The notes under the pieces: model-generated | The model's database searches: none | Told to the model about the DNA's origin: nothing | The model's input: only the letters and a program-made list of their open reading frames with translations | Shown here: positions 30,202 through 39,610 of the stretch, piece by piece | How the letters are laid out: every line of letters starts with the position of its first letter | How positions within the stretch are numbered: the first letter of the stretch is position 1 | Made by a program: the position numbers and the translations under genes | Assembly (NCBI RefSeq): GCF_013166655.1 | Contig: NZ_JABKCA010000005.1 | Coordinates: 39,553-103,552 of the forward strand | Reading direction: 5' to 3' | From: Lentimicrobium sp. L6 | GTDB lineage: Bacteria > Bacteroidota > Bacteroidia > Bacteroidales > UBA12170 | Length of the DNA: 64,000 nt

Positions 30202-33200
30202 ATGAAACAAATTTATACGTTCTCATCAATAAAAATATTCATACTGGTTTTGTTTACAGGCTGGTATATCAACTCTTCTGCTCAATCAGTCTTAGCAGAA
30301 GGCCAATGGTATAAAGTAGGCATTGAAAAGGATGGAGTTTACAAGCTAAGTTATCAAGACTTCATAGATATGGGATTTGATGTCACTTCAATAAACCCTG
30401 ATTATATTCAAATCTACAGTAGCCTAGAGGGAGTTTTACCTGAGCCCAACGAAATAGAAGTTTCCAATTCATTAACAGAAAATGCCATTTGGGTAGAGGA
30501 TGGTAAAGACGGAAGTTTTGACGAAGGTGATTATGTCGGATTTTATGCTAAAACTGCGGATACTTGGGAATATGATAAAAGCATCCTAATGTTTGCTTAT
30601 ACCCATCACCCATATGCCGATCTCAACTATTATTATATCACAGTCAGTAGCAGTGAAGGATTAAGAATTCAAACTGAAATAAGCAGCTCTGCAGAACCTA
30701 TTAAAACAGTTACTGACTTTCTAGATTATCAAGTTCATGATGAAAATTTATTCAATTTTGTGAAATCTGGTAGAGTATGGTACGGTGAATCTTTTGATAA
30801 AAACGAAACTTTAAATCTTGTCTTTGACTTTCCTAACTTCAATAATGAAAAGTCGGTGAAAGCAAAAATTTATGCTGCAAACCGTTCTTCAGCTAGTGCC
30901 AAATTATTTATCGACCCTCTAGGTGCTGAAACGGTAGAATTCAACCTTCCAGAACCTATAGGAAGCCATACCATGGCCGCTATCGATGATAAAAAATTCA
31001 CTTATCAAACTGATGAAAATAAGGTCGCATTTAATATTACTTATTCTAAACCAAATGCTAACGCCGATGCTTGGCTAGATTATATTGAAGTTTCAGCCTA
31101 CAGAAACCTAGTGATGCACAACCACCAGATTGCCTTTAGTTATTTTGGTTTTCAAAGCATAAGCAAAGTTTATGAGTTTAAAATTGCTAATGCCAATTCC
31201 AATACCAAAGTTTGGGATATTAGTGATGCCTATGCTCCAAAAGAATTTACATATACTCATATGACTGATGACAGTCTGATATTTAAGCACGATCTTGTTG
31301 GGAACAAATATTATACAGCATTCGATTTTGAAGGTTTATTGACACCTCAATTTATTGGTGAAGTTAGCAACCAAAATCTAAAGGGAATCTCTCCATTTGA
31401 CATGGTTATCGTAACAGTTGATGAGTTTCTGGAACAAGCACAGAGACTGGCAGATTTCCACATGGAAAAAGACGACCTAAATACTATTGTATTAACAACA
31501 GAACAAATTTATAATGAGTTTTCTTCTGGAAAACAAGATCCAACAGCCATCAGAAACTTTTTAAGGTATCATTATAACAACAATAGCAATCCTGAGGACA
31601 AACCTCAATATCTATTGCTTTTTGGTGATGCCTCCTACGATTATAGAAATGTGTTGCCCGAAAACACAAATATCGTTCCAGTATACCAGTCACATGGAAG
31701 TATTTCATTAACTAATACCTTTAATACCGATGATTATTTTGGTATCATGGGAGAACCAGACGGTGATTCTGCTTTAGGAGAAATACAAATTTCAATTGGA
31801 AGGTTTCCTGTAAACAACCTAGAGGATGCCACAGTAATGGTAGACAAAACCATTCATTATGCAACAAACATGAAACCTCAGATGGGTGATTGGAGAAATA
31901 AGGTTTGCTTTATTGCCGATGACAAAGACAGTAATTTGCACTTCAATGATAGTAATAGGCTTGCAGATACCTTTCTAATTGCTCATCCAGAATTTAATGT
32001 TGACAAACTATTTCTCGACAGTTATGTTCGCCAAAGAACAACAAATGGATATAGGTACCCAGATGTAACTGATGCCATTAATAGAAATGTAGAAGAAGGA
32101 GTACTATTCTTTAACTACACTGGCCATGGAGGTCATATCGCATTAACAGATGAAAGAATCCTTCAAATTCCAGACATTATCAGCTGGAAAAATTATGATA
32201 AATTAGGCGTTTGGATAGTAGCCAGCTGTGAATTTGGTCCTTTTGACGATCCAAGTCATGTATCAGCTGGAGAGCACGTGGTTTTAAATCGATTTGGGGG
32301 CGGAGTAGCACTATTTACCACCACTCGTTTGGCTTATGCTTCCTATAATTTCAGATTAAACGAAAAATTTCATGAAATCGCATTCTCCAGAAAAGAGGAT
32401 GGTTCTCATTATAGAATGGGTGAAATCATCAAATATGCTAAAAATGAGAGTGGGAATAAAGAAAGAAATCTAAATTTCGTATTACTGGGTGACCCTGCAT
32501 TAAAAATGGCTTACCCTGAGTATAATGTAGAAACAACCCACATCAACGGACAAGATGTGAACGAAGGTTCACTAGACACCTTAAAAGCTCGCCAAACTGT
32601 TCATGTAAATGGAAAGGTAACTAATTCTAGCCACCAAACAGCCACTGATTTCAATGGCCTTGTGGATGTTAAAGTATACGGGAAAGCTTCTAGCTATTCT
32701 ACATTAGCAAATGATTCGGAAAGCTATAAAGCCACTTTTAAGGTTATCGATCATTTGATTTACAAAGGACAGGCACGTGCAAAAGATGGTGAATTCGAAT
32801 TCTCATTCGTGGTTCCTACTAATATACCCTCCTCTTTTGGCAATGGTAAAATTAGTTATTATGCTACAGATGAATTGGACGAAGAGCATTATTATGATGC
32901 AAATGGCGGTTTTATAGACTTCATTGTTGGTGGAGTTGACCATACTATTGAAAATGATTTACAAGGACCGGAGATTAATGTTCATTTAGATACCTATCAA
33001 TTTAAAAGTGGAGATCCAACCACCACTGAACCTTTGATGATGGTTGACTTATATGATGAAAATGGGATCAACAATATAGAATTAGGCTTTGGAAAAGAGA
33101 TAAAAGCCAGTATCGACAATCAAGAAAATCTATATTTAAATGATTATTATCAAGCTATTGACAACTCCTATAAGGAGGGTAGAATAGAATATAATTTAAA

Positions 33201-33615
33201 CGATTTGGATTATGGAACACACGAACTCACTGTGAAAGCATGGGACATGTATGATAATGCTTCTAGCAAATCCATTTCATTTATTGTTATTGCTTCACGG
33301 TCTATTGCAATTTCAGATGTTAGCAACTATCCAAACCCATTCATTGATTATACAGAGTTTGTTTTTAATCATAATCAACCTGATGAAACTGAATTATTAG
33401 TTAAAATTTTCTTATATGATATTAGTGGAAAACGAATTTGGACCTATCAACAAGAGGTGACCGTACTCGGTAACAGCATTGAACCTATTGCCATTACTAC
33501 TGGTGATCAGGCTGTTTCAAGTCTTAAAACGGGATTATATACCTATATCCTTGAGGCAACCAATAGCAAAGGTGAAAAAGTACATCAAAAACAAAAATTG
33601 GTAGTAGTAAAATAA
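30202..33615 (+). CDS. T9SS C25-family sortase PorU-like protein (second copy)
   Basis: This 1137-residue paralog follows the first by 6 bases. It has a signal peptide (LFTGWYINSSAQS), the same opening (GQWYKVGIEKDGVYKLSY), a C25 domain with the catalytic pair intact (His in NYTGHGGHIAL, H642; Cys in VASCEFGPFDDP, C676), and a C-terminal YPNPF-type module. Both copies keep the GDAS.DY motif (LFGDASYDY here) and the RFPV strand. The sequences are clearly diverged outside these motifs, so this is an old duplication. It could be the true PorU, a cargo-specific sortase, or an exported protease; the sequence alone does not decide. Confidence 0.9.
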   Translation: MKQIYTFSSIKIFILVLFTGWYINSSAQSVLAEGQWYKVGIEKDGVYKLSYQDFIDMGFDVTSINPDYIQIYSSLEGVLPEPNEIEVSNSLTENAIWVEDGKDGSFDEGDYVGFYAKTADTWEYDKSILMFAYTHHPYADLNYYYITVSSSEGLRIQTEISSSAEPIKTVTDFLDYQVHDENLFNFVKSGRVWYGESFDKNETLNLVFDFPNFNNEKSVKAKIYAANRSSASAKLFIDPLGAETVEFNLPEPIGSHTMAAIDDKKFTYQTDENKVAFNITYSKPNANADAWLDYIEVSAYRNLVMHNHQIAFSYFGFQSISKVYEFKIANANSNTKVWDISDAYAPKEFTYTHMTDDSLIFKHDLVGNKYYTAFDFEGLLTPQFIGEVSNQNLKGISPFDMVIVTVDEFLEQAQRLADFHMEKDDLNTIVLTTEQIYNEFSSGKQDPTAIRNFLRYHYNNNSNPEDKPQYLLLFGDASYDYRNVLPENTNIVPVYQSHGSISLTNTFNTDDYFGIMGEPDGDSALGEIQISIGRFPVNNLEDATVMVDKTIHYATNMKPQMGDWRNKVCFIADDKDSNLHFNDSNRLADTFLIAHPEFNVDKLFLDSYVRQRTTNGYRYPDVTDAINRNVEEGVLFFNYTGHGGHIALTDERILQIPDIISWKNYDKLGVWIVASCEFGPFDDPSHVSAGEHVVLNRFGGGVALFTTTRLAYASYNFRLNEKFHEIAFSRKEDGSHYRMGEIIKYAKNESGNKERNLNFVLLGDPALKMAYPEYNVETTHINGQDVNEGSLDTLKARQTVHVNGKVTNSSHQTATDFNGLVDVKVYGKASSYSTLANDSESYKATFKVIDHLIYKGQARAKDGEFEFSFVVPTNIPSSFGNGKISYYATDELDEEHYYDANGGFIDFIVGGVDHTIENDLQGPEINVHLDTYQFKSGDPTTTEPLMMVDLYDENGINNIELGFGKEIKASIDNQENLYLNDYYQAIDNSYKEGRIEYNLNDLDYGTHELTVKAWDMYDNASSKSISFIVIASRSIAISDVSNYPNPFIDYTEFVFNHNQPDETELLVKIFLYDISGKRIWTYQQEVTVLGNSIEPIAITTGDQAVSSLKTGLYTYILEATNSKGEKVHQKQKLVVVK

Positions 33616-33632
33616 ACATCTAATAAATTCGT

Positions 33633-33640
33633 TACCTTTG
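33633..33640 (+). promoter_or_regulatory. porV: -7 element upstream of porV
   Basis: TACCTTTG is an exact match to the Bacteroidota -7 consensus TAnnTTTG and lies 51 bases before the porV ATG, in the 76-base gap after the second porU copy. It suggests porV can be expressed separately from the sortases. No clear -33 box is seen. Confidence 0.5.
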
Positions 33641-33691
33641 CACGCTTTTAGCATAATTAATAAAATTTAGAGTATAAAATTAAACACTATA

Positions 33692-34870
33692 ATGAAAAAA
33701 GTATTAAGCATCTTACTGTTAGCTACAGTGATTCTAGGATTGAATCAGACGACTTTTGCACAAGAGACCGGGGCTGAAAGAGAATGGGGAACCATTACCA
33801 CAGCTGTTCCGTTCTTAATGATTGGCCCAGACGCCCGTTCAGGTGGTATGGGTGATGTTGGTGCAGCTACTACACCCGATGGAAATAGTATTTATTGGAA
33901 TGCTTCAAAATTAGCATTTGTTGAAAATTCAGTTGGTTTTAATGTATCCTATGTGCCATGGCTAAAAGGATTGGTAGATGATATTGGACTAGGATATGTT
34001 TCAGGTTATGGTAGAATTAATGATAAATCAGTGGTTTCGGCCTCTTTAAGATATTTTTCTTTAGGTAGTATCACCTTTACCAATGACGAAGGTGTATCTC
34101 AAGGTACTTACAAACCAAATGAGTTTGCAGTTGACGTAGCCTATGCCAGACAATTAAGCAAGAACTTTTCAGCTGCTGTAACAGGTAAATTCATCTACTC
34201 TAACCTTACTTTAGGACAAGATGTTGGTGGCGTTGAATCTCGTGCAGGTACTTCAGTTGCTGCTGATGTTACTGTTTTTTACACTAAACCTTTACGTTTT
34301 TCTCAGGGTCGTCGTGGAACTTGGGGCCTTGGTGGTGGTATTTATAATATTGGTAATAAGATTTCTTATACCAGTTCTACTGAAAAGGATTTCATCCCAA
34401 CAAATTTAAAAATTGGAACAACCTTCTCTATGGATTTAGACGATTATAACTTCTTCTCCTTAAGTTTAGATTTCAATAAGCTTTTGGTTCCAACTCCTCC
34501 TGTATATTATAAAGAAGGTGACAACATACCTGAAGGTTCTGAAGTAGGTGATTTAGTTCCTCCTTACAAGGATAATAACGTATCTCCATTACAAGGTATG
34601 ATTCAATCATTCTACGATGCTCCATTCAAAGAAGAATTACAAGAAATAAATATTGCTGTTGGTGCTGAGTATTGGTACGACAAGCAGTTTGCATTACGTG
34701 GTGGTTATTTCTATGAGTCTCCAAGCAAAGGTAATCGTCAGTATTTCACATTAGGTGCTGGTTTACGTTATAATGTATTTGGATTAGATTTCTCTTATCT
34801 CATCGCAACTAACCCTAATAACCCTCTAAAGAATACTTTGAGATTTACTCTTACTTATGATATTGAGTAA
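33692..34870 (+). CDS. porV: T9SS outer-membrane shuttle/channel protein PorV (LptO)
   Basis: The 392-residue outer-membrane barrel of the FadL-like PorV family carries cargo from the translocon to the PorU sortase. Evidence is the signal peptide (LLLATVILGLNQTTFAQ), the family N terminus (TAVPFLMIGPDARSGGMGDVG, 'plug' region), repeated amphipathic strands, and a C-terminal aromatic/charged strand. Length and neighbours (porU, gldJ) match the family. A terminator follows at 34908-34938. Confidence 0.95.
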   Translation: MKKVLSILLLATVILGLNQTTFAQETGAEREWGTITTAVPFLMIGPDARSGGMGDVGAATTPDGNSIYWNASKLAFVENSVGFNVSYVPWLKGLVDDIGLGYVSGYGRINDKSVVSASLRYFSLGSITFTNDEGVSQGTYKPNEFAVDVAYARQLSKNFSAAVTGKFIYSNLTLGQDVGGVESRAGTSVAADVTVFYTKPLRFSQGRRGTWGLGGGIYNIGNKISYTSSTEKDFIPTNLKIGTTFSMDLDDYNFFSLSLDFNKLLVPTPPVYYKEGDNIPEGSEVGDLVPPYKDNNVSPLQGMIQSFYDAPFKEELQEINIAVGAEYWYDKQFALRGGYFYESPSKGNRQYFTLGAGLRYNVFGLDFSYLIATNPNNPLKNTLRFTLTYDIE

Positions 34871-34907
34871 AAGAAGTACTTAGAGTACTTAAAGTTCAAA
34901 AACATAT

Positions 34908-34938
34908 AGTGGCTGTCTTTTAGATGGTCACTTTTTTT
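34908..34938 (+). terminator. porV: Rho-independent terminator after porV
   Basis: AGTGGCTGTC (34908-34917) pairs with GATGGTCACT (34923-34932), with three G-T wobbles and a 5-base loop, followed by a T-run to 34938. Confidence 0.75.
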
Positions 34939-34958
34939 ATGTCTGAAAAAATTAATTT

Positions 34959-34966
34959 TACCTTTG
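34959..34966 (+). promoter_or_regulatory. ispF: -7 element of ispF
   Basis: TACCTTTG matches TAnnTTTG and lies 14 bases before the ispF ATG at 34981. This rules against the longer upstream start codons, which would precede the transcription start. Confidence 0.55.
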
Positions 34967-34980
34967 CAAAAAACAATAGC

Positions 34981-35454
34981 ATGAGAATAGGAACAGGATT
35001 CGATGTACATCAATTATCAGAAGGATATAAGCTCATCTTAGGTGGAATAGAAATCCCTCACAATAAAGGCTGCGTAGGTCATTCTGATGCTGATGTATTG
35101 ATTCATGCCATCTGTGATGCATTATTGGGTGCATTGGCTTTAGGAGACATCGGACAGCATTTTCCGGATACTTCTGAGGAGTTCAAGGGAATTGACAGCA
35201 GAATTCTATTGAAAAAAGTAAACGAGCTGGTGAGAAAACAAGGATACGAGATTTCAAATATAGATTCTACCCTTGCTTTACAAAAACCAAAAGTAAAACC
35301 CTATATCCCGCAAATGAGAGCCGAACTCGCTAAAGTTCTCGGAATTGAGATAAATCAGGTCTCTGTTAAAGCTACAACTACTGAAAAATTGGGTTTTGAA
35401 GGACGTGAAGAGGGGGTTAGTGCGCAGGCTGTATGTATACTCTTTAAGAAATAA
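34981..35454 (+). CDS. ispF: 2-C-methyl-D-erythritol 2,4-cyclodiphosphate synthase
   Basis: This enzyme of the MEP isoprenoid pathway cyclises CDP-ME-2-phosphate with release of CMP. The 157 residues match the family length and have all motifs: zinc ligands in GFDVH and [20 protein letters not shown], and the C-terminal [17 protein letters not shown]-binding loop. I place the start at 34981 ([11 protein letters not shown]) because the family begins there and the -7 element lies just upstream; an ATG at 34924 would add 19 unrelated residues. Confidence 0.97.
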   Translation: MRIGTGFDVHQLSEGYKLILGGIEIPHNKGCVGHSDADVLIHAICDALLGALALGDIGQHFPDTSEEFKGIDSRILLKKVNELVRKQGYEISNIDSTLALQKPKVKPYIPQMRAELAKVLGIEINQVSVKATTTEKLGFEGREEGVSAQAVCILFKK

Positions 35455-35475
35455 CACAATATATCACATGGATCT

Positions 35476-36147
35476 ATGAAAAGCTTAGTCATCATCTTTC
35501 TGTTGATCTTCAGTATTTATTCTTGTCAAAAAACAGATGATGCTATCACTGTTGTGCAGAAGTTTCACTCATTTAAAAAAGGAACAGATCTTAGTAAAGA
35601 ATATAATTTATTGTCCTATGAAAGTAAATTTTATACTAGTTTAGATATTTATAAGACAGTTTATAGTAACAGAGCTGAGCTTCTTGATACTGCTGACGTA
35701 TTTATCATTGGAACAACAAGAGAAATAGACTTAGACCATCCTCACAAAAATTTCAAACTTTTCGAGACAGAAGCAACAACCATATTGAAAAACTCCAATG
35801 ATACTATCCGTAATTATTATTACTGTACAACAAAGAAAGAGGACAATACTTGGAAAATTGTTTGGCTTATATACGTGAATCAAATTGCCAATTCGTATAA
35901 AAACGAAGGGGATTATCAAGAAGCACTTAATTGGTATTATGAAATGGTTAGGCTGGATCCCTATTGTTATTATGCATATTTCCAACTTAGCCATTATTAC
36001 TTCAATAGAGGAGACTATCAATCAGCTAAATCTTATAACGATACAGCTTTTATATTTTCTCCTAAATGGAATACGAAAGAACATATTCGATATAATAAAG
36101 TCCTTGAAGATTCTATTAGTAACAAGAGAAACAACTCATGTAAATAG
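35476..36147 (+). CDS. Lipoprotein with C-terminal TPR-like repeats, function unknown
   Basis: The 223-residue protein has a lipoprotein signal (IIFLLIFSIYSCQK, Cys near residue 17), a central region without recognisable family, and two C-terminal helical hairpins resembling tetratricopeptide repeats (YQEALNWYYEMVRLDP, YQSAKSYNDTAFIFSP). It follows ispF by 21 bases and may be read through from it. Likely attached to the inner face of the outer membrane. No function is proposed. Confidence 0.8.
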   Translation: MKSLVIIFLLIFSIYSCQKTDDAITVVQKFHSFKKGTDLSKEYNLLSYESKFYTSLDIYKTVYSNRAELLDTADVFIIGTTREIDLDHPHKNFKLFETEATTILKNSNDTIRNYYYCTTKKEDNTWKIVWLIYVNQIANSYKNEGDYQEALNWYYEMVRLDPYCYYAYFQLSHYYFNRGDYQSAKSYNDTAFIFSPKWNTKEHIRYNKVLEDSISNKRNNSCK

Positions 36148-36199
36148 TGCGGATTAAATTTGATTGGGCACTTTCTAAACTTTAAGTACTCAAGGCTCT

Positions 36200-36736
36200 T
36201 TATTCACTCAACAAATTCCCCTCAATCATCTCCTTAATAAACATTTCCACTTCCGGAGTATTTATAGGAAGCCCATCGAGCACTTCTAAGACTTCTTCTG
36301 TATCGAAGTGGAATACTACATTAGCATTATTATAATCGAAAATAAAGCGAATATCAGGACAGGAACAACATAGACCAGAAATGACACCTGCAATATCTCC
36401 TAATTCTGGCAAATCTAGGTGAGAATGTTGAAAATTCATATCAAGCTCAGTTCCTTTCCCTAATTCCGACTCAATACTAAAACTTCCATTACACTCGTCG
36501 GCTCTTTGCTTGATTAAGGGAATGCCCAAACCCACTTTTCTTGTGGTCCGTGTAGTAAAAAATGGATCGGTAATCGATTCCACTTGTTCCTTACTCATCC
36601 CACTTCCGTCATCTATAATAGAAATACTCAAACGATCTTTAATAACATCCTCAGAGATTTTTATGGTGATATTTTTTGCTTTTGCTCTGATGGAATTATG
36701 AGCGATATCGAGTATATGTAGAGATAAGTCTTTCAT
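36200..36736 (-). CDS. HATPase-domain protein of the hydrogenase accessory cluster
   Basis: The 178-residue protein (from MKDLSLHILDIAHNS) has a histidine-kinase-like ATP-binding domain with N-box (LDIAHNSIRAKAKNI), DDGSGM, FFTTRTTRKVGLGIPL and GKGTELD, but no visible dimerisation or phospho-acceptor helix. A C-terminal extension with CCSCPD could bind metal. I chose 36736 over 36775 because the longer form overlaps the PHP gene and adds residues outside the family. It is the last gene of a tightly packed set (gaps of 10 bases or less) with PHP, DRTGG and H-cluster-like proteins. A regulatory role on hydrogenase expression or activity is inferred. Confidence 0.85.
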   Translation of the reverse strand: MKDLSLHILDIAHNSIRAKAKNITIKISEDVIKDRLSISIIDDGSGMSKEQVESITDPFFTTRTTRKVGLGIPLIKQRADECNGSFSIESELGKGTELDMNFQHSHLDLPELGDIAGVISGLCCSCPDIRFIFDYNNANVVFHFDTEEVLEVLDGLPINTPEVEMFIKEMIEGNLLSE

Positions 36737-36746
36737 TCGTAATTTT

Positions 36747-37490
36747 CTATTTTGGGATTTCGCAATAACGCCCATCTAATTTCGAAAAGGCTTTTTTCAT
36801 TTCTTCGAAGTTAGCTTCTTTTAAATAAAAATTAGTAAAAGCACTGGCTATGTCTTCCACATAATGGGCATCGGAGGATTGAATGAAGCTCCTTCCTTTT
36901 AAATACGGAAACTGAGAGAGCAATTCTTCTTCACTGCTTCGTTTGCTAATTTCAATGGCTGTACACTTTATATCTGGAGGAATAAAACCCAATTGACTTG
37001 TCAAACTAAAAGCGGGTCTATCCACATGAGCAGGTATAAAGAATCCACCATTATGCATCACAAACTCCCCTATCTCGTCTACGTCTTTATCAATGGCATT
37101 GATTAATAAATATTCCTCCTCCGAAATGATTTCTTCCTTTTCATTCACCACCAATTGCTCTCCAAAGTATTTTGGATTATTTGGGATTTTGAGGATGTTT
37201 TCATCAATAAAATCTTGCAGTAGTTGGAGTTTCTCATCATTGGGCATAAAACATAAAAGATGGGCTTCCTCTTTAGAAGTTAGCTCGGCTCCACAAAGGG
37301 TAAAGATATTGACTTTAGCAGCCAAGTCACGCACCAATCTGGCATGTTTGGTAGAATTATGATCAGTAATACCCATGATTTGAATACCGCGCAAATGCGC
37401 ATGCTCCACTAATTGAGACGGACTCATGTCCAAATCTCCACAGGGCGAAAGAACCGTATGAAGGTGCAAATCGGCCCTAAACTTGATCAT
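36747..37490 (-). CDS. PHP-domain metal-dependent phosphoesterase-like protein
   Basis: The 247-residue PHP protein has metal-binding motifs ADLHLHTVLSPCGD, GITDHNS, a central AELTSKEEAHLLCF, HVDRPAF and SSDAHYVEDI. These residues fit a trinuclear metal phosphoesterase. It overlaps the upstream DRTGG gene by 4 bases (translational coupling). In this context, next to [FeFe] hydrogenase regulators, the substrate may be a nucleotide or phosphoprotein; none is demonstrated. Confidence 0.9.
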   Translation of the reverse strand: MIKFRADLHLHTVLSPCGDLDMSPSQLVEHAHLRGIQIMGITDHNSTKHARLVRDLAAKVNIFTLCGAELTSKEEAHLLCFMPNDEKLQLLQDFIDENILKIPNNPKYFGEQLVVNEKEEIISEEEYLLINAIDKDVDEIGEFVMHNGGFFIPAHVDRPAFSLTSQLGFIPPDIKCTAIEISKRSSEEELLSQFPYLKGRSFIQSSDAHYVEDIASAFTNFYLKEANFEEMKKAFSKLDGRYCEIPK

Positions 37491-37825
37491 GACTTTTGCA
37501 TCAATTGATAAATGAGGCCACAGAGTTCAAAAGCAGGTTTATCACTACCTAGAACAGGAAGGTCTTCTTCGTTGCTGGCTTCCAAAGTATCGGCATTGGG
37601 TTGGTGATTATTCACCAATAAAATTCCACTCATATCTTTTAAAGCAGCTACTGCCATGGCATTTTTATGAGTTTGGAGTGTAATCCATAATTGATTTTCA
37701 TCTCCATTCCCCATCACATCGCTTAATAAATCGCTACAATAAACTGATTCAACTAGTTTATCTAATCCTTTTTCACCGGAATAAACCTTCAGTTCTAATT
37801 TTTCTACTATATCACGAATAGTCAT
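37487..37825 (-). CDS. DRTGG-domain protein 1
   Basis: The 112-residue protein consists of one DRTGG-like domain, a ligand-binding fold also found between CBS-type and phosphotransacetylase-related domains (VYCSDLLSDVMGNGDENQLW, MSGILLVNNHQP, LPVLGSDKPAFELCGLIYQL). It overlaps its upstream neighbour by 14 bases and the PHP gene by 4, so translation is coupled. It is a distant paralog of the protein at 39611-39955. The ligand is unknown. Confidence 0.82.
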   Translation of the reverse strand: MTIRDIVEKLELKVYSGEKGLDKLVESVYCSDLLSDVMGNGDENQLWITLQTHKNAMAVAALKDMSGILLVNNHQPNADTLEASNEEDLPVLGSDKPAFELCGLIYQLMQKS

Positions 37826-39173
37826 TTATGGCTCCTTTTTTATTACAATCTTTATCTAATCTATCTTTTCCCCAGATGCTTTCAATAATATTAAAAGCAT
37901 GCTCTGGGCTTAGGCGGTGATGCTTTTCCATTTCGCGCTGCATAAACACACAATGGGATAAAATGGCATTTCCTTTGGCCACATCCTCGGCCAAAGACTT
38001 ACAAGTGGGTGCTCCGCAAGCTCCACAATCGAAACCTGGCAAATAGCACATCATCCTGCGTGTTTTATTCATCATTTTCAGTGCTTGACTGGGGTTACTA
38101 TCCAAAGCCAAAACCGACATTTCTTCTATCTCCTCTAACTGCAAGTCTTTTTTCTCCAATAATAGTTTAGGAAGAGGAGTCTGCTTTTGTTGATTTCCTT
38201 CAGCGCGTTTCTTCAAGCTTTCTACACATAAAAATCTATTTTGAGGATTGAGTATTCCTCCAGCACAACCCTGATCACAAGCTTTGAGTTCGAGAAAGTC
38301 AATATCTTTAAAATCATCTTTATCGATATTTTCTAAGAATTCTATACTGTGGTTCATCCCATCGATGCTTAAACAACGACCAGAAAGATGATTACTTTCT
38401 CCTCCTCGTAAACTCCACCCAACACTTTTCCCACTTAAATGATCTTCAATATCTTCAGCCTCCTCTTCCTCGTTTCCTTGCAAAAGCTGTGTAACTTTAT
38501 TAAAAAACACATCCATATTGATGCTACCAGTGATAGGAATTTCTTCTTCGTTATGCGCGTTTTTGATGGCTGCTGCTTTAGCGGCACAAGGTGTCACATA
38601 GAATATTTGGAACTTGGCATCCTCTCCTTTTTCCTTCTTAATGGAACGAGAAATATGCAAAGCAGAAATATCTACTGGCGATTTAAGATGAGCTATAGAA
38701 GAAACCAATTCGGGGAAACGAGTTTGAATGAGTCGAACAATTGCTGGACAAAAGGAAGAAATAGTTTTCTGACCTTTCTTGTCTGATAAATAATTCTCCA
38801 ACTCTTCGGAAAGGTATTCTACAGACTCTTCTACCTCAAAAACATCATCAAAACCCATTTTTAAGATGGCCTTGGTAATTCGTCTTCTAGAGATGTCTGG
38901 AGAAAATTGCCCCCAGAATACTGCAGGTAATAAGGCCACATGAACCGTTTCATCCAGATGAAATTCTGTTAAATCCTCTTTTACAACAATGGCTTTTACT
39001 GGACAAACTCGTTCACAATCGCCACAATCTACACACTTTGGATCTTCGAGTGTTGCTTTTCCATTCCAAACACGAAGCGCCTCTGTAGGGCATACTCTCA
39101 CACAATGCGAACAACCAATACACTGGACTTCGTCAATTTGTATCATGTGATTGAATACCTCGTTTTTTATCAT
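37812..39173 (-). CDS. H-cluster-domain iron-sulfur protein, probable sensory [FeFe]-hydrogenase paralog
   Basis: The 453 residues contain two ferredoxin [4Fe-4S] motifs at the N terminus (CIGCSHCVRVCP, CVDCGDCERVCP), a [FeFe]-hydrogenase-like large domain, and a C-terminal CGACGAPTC-type Fe-S domain. The four cysteines that would hold the H-cluster cubane are kept in altered loops: SSFCPAIV, TPCAAKAAA, and KACDQGCAGG, compared with TSCCPGW, MPCLAKKYE and MACPGGCIGGG in the catalytic hydrogenase at 41661-43439. This fits the noncatalytic or sensory groups better than an H2-producing enzyme. A start at 39146 (MIQIDEVQCIGC) is equally plausible. Confidence 0.85.
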   Translation of the reverse strand: MIKNEVFNHMIQIDEVQCIGCSHCVRVCPTEALRVWNGKATLEDPKCVDCGDCERVCPVKAIVVKEDLTEFHLDETVHVALLPAVFWGQFSPDISRRRITKAILKMGFDDVFEVEESVEYLSEELENYLSDKKGQKTISSFCPAIVRLIQTRFPELVSSIAHLKSPVDISALHISRSIKKEKGEDAKFQIFYVTPCAAKAAAIKNAHNEEEIPITGSINMDVFFNKVTQLLQGNEEEEAEDIEDHLSGKSVGWSLRGGESNHLSGRCLSIDGMNHSIEFLENIDKDDFKDIDFLELKACDQGCAGGILNPQNRFLCVESLKKRAEGNQQKQTPLPKLLLEKKDLQLEEIEEMSVLALDSNPSQALKMMNKTRRMMCYLPGFDCGACGAPTCKSLAEDVAKGNAILSHCVFMQREMEKHHRLSPEHAFNIIESIWGKDRLDKDCNKKGAINDYS

Positions 39174-39181
39174 GATAAGTC

Positions 39182-39607
39182 CTAGCTTTTAAAATATGAT
39201 GTAATAGTTAAAGTGGTTCCTACTCCTACTATAGATTCTATTTGTAAATCATCGGAATTTTTTTTGATATTGGGCAATCCCATACCAGCTCCAAATCCCA
39301 TTTGTCTTACCTCCTCTGAGGCGGTTGTATATCCTTTTTTCATGGCCTGATCGATATCAGGAATTCCAGGACCCACATCTGCAAGTATAGCTTTTATTTT
39401 TTCTTCGTCGATAAAAACTTCAATCTTACCCCCATTGGCATGAGCAATCATATTCACTTCTGCTTCATAAACGGAGACTACCATTTTCTTAATCACAGCA
39501 GCATCGATACCCAACATCTTCAAATTTTTTTTGATATTGCTGCTGGCATTTCCTGCATTAGAAAAATCACCATCTTTAATCGAATATTTCAGTTTTAAAG
39601 TTTCCAT
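39182..39607 (-). CDS. Anti-sigma-factor-like HATPase protein (RsbW type)
   Basis: The 141-residue protein has an RsbW/SpoIIAB-like ATPase domain: VYEAEVNMIAHANGGKIEV (N-box), LADVGPGIPDIDQA, EVRQMGFGAGMGLPNIKKNSD and GVGTTLTI. Such proteins are serine kinases or anti-sigma factors in Firmicutes. It sits 3 bases after the DRTGG gene upstream and 8 bases before the H-cluster-like protein. A kinase acting within this cluster is inferred from context. Confidence 0.86.
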   Translation of the reverse strand: METLKLKYSIKDGDFSNAGNASSNIKKNLKMLGIDAAVIKKMVVSVYEAEVNMIAHANGGKIEVFIDEEKIKAILADVGPGIPDIDQAMKKGYTTASEEVRQMGFGAGMGLPNIKKNSDDLQIESIVGVGTTLTITSYFKS

Positions 39608-39610
39608 GTA

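Noticed and set aside
36737..36775. Longer start of the HATPase gene
   Set aside because: It overlaps the PHP gene and adds 13 residues outside the conserved domain.
37812..39173. A second catalytic [FeFe] hydrogenase
   Set aside because: The three H-cluster loops differ from the catalytic consensus and the gene lies in a regulatory cluster, so a sensor is more likely.
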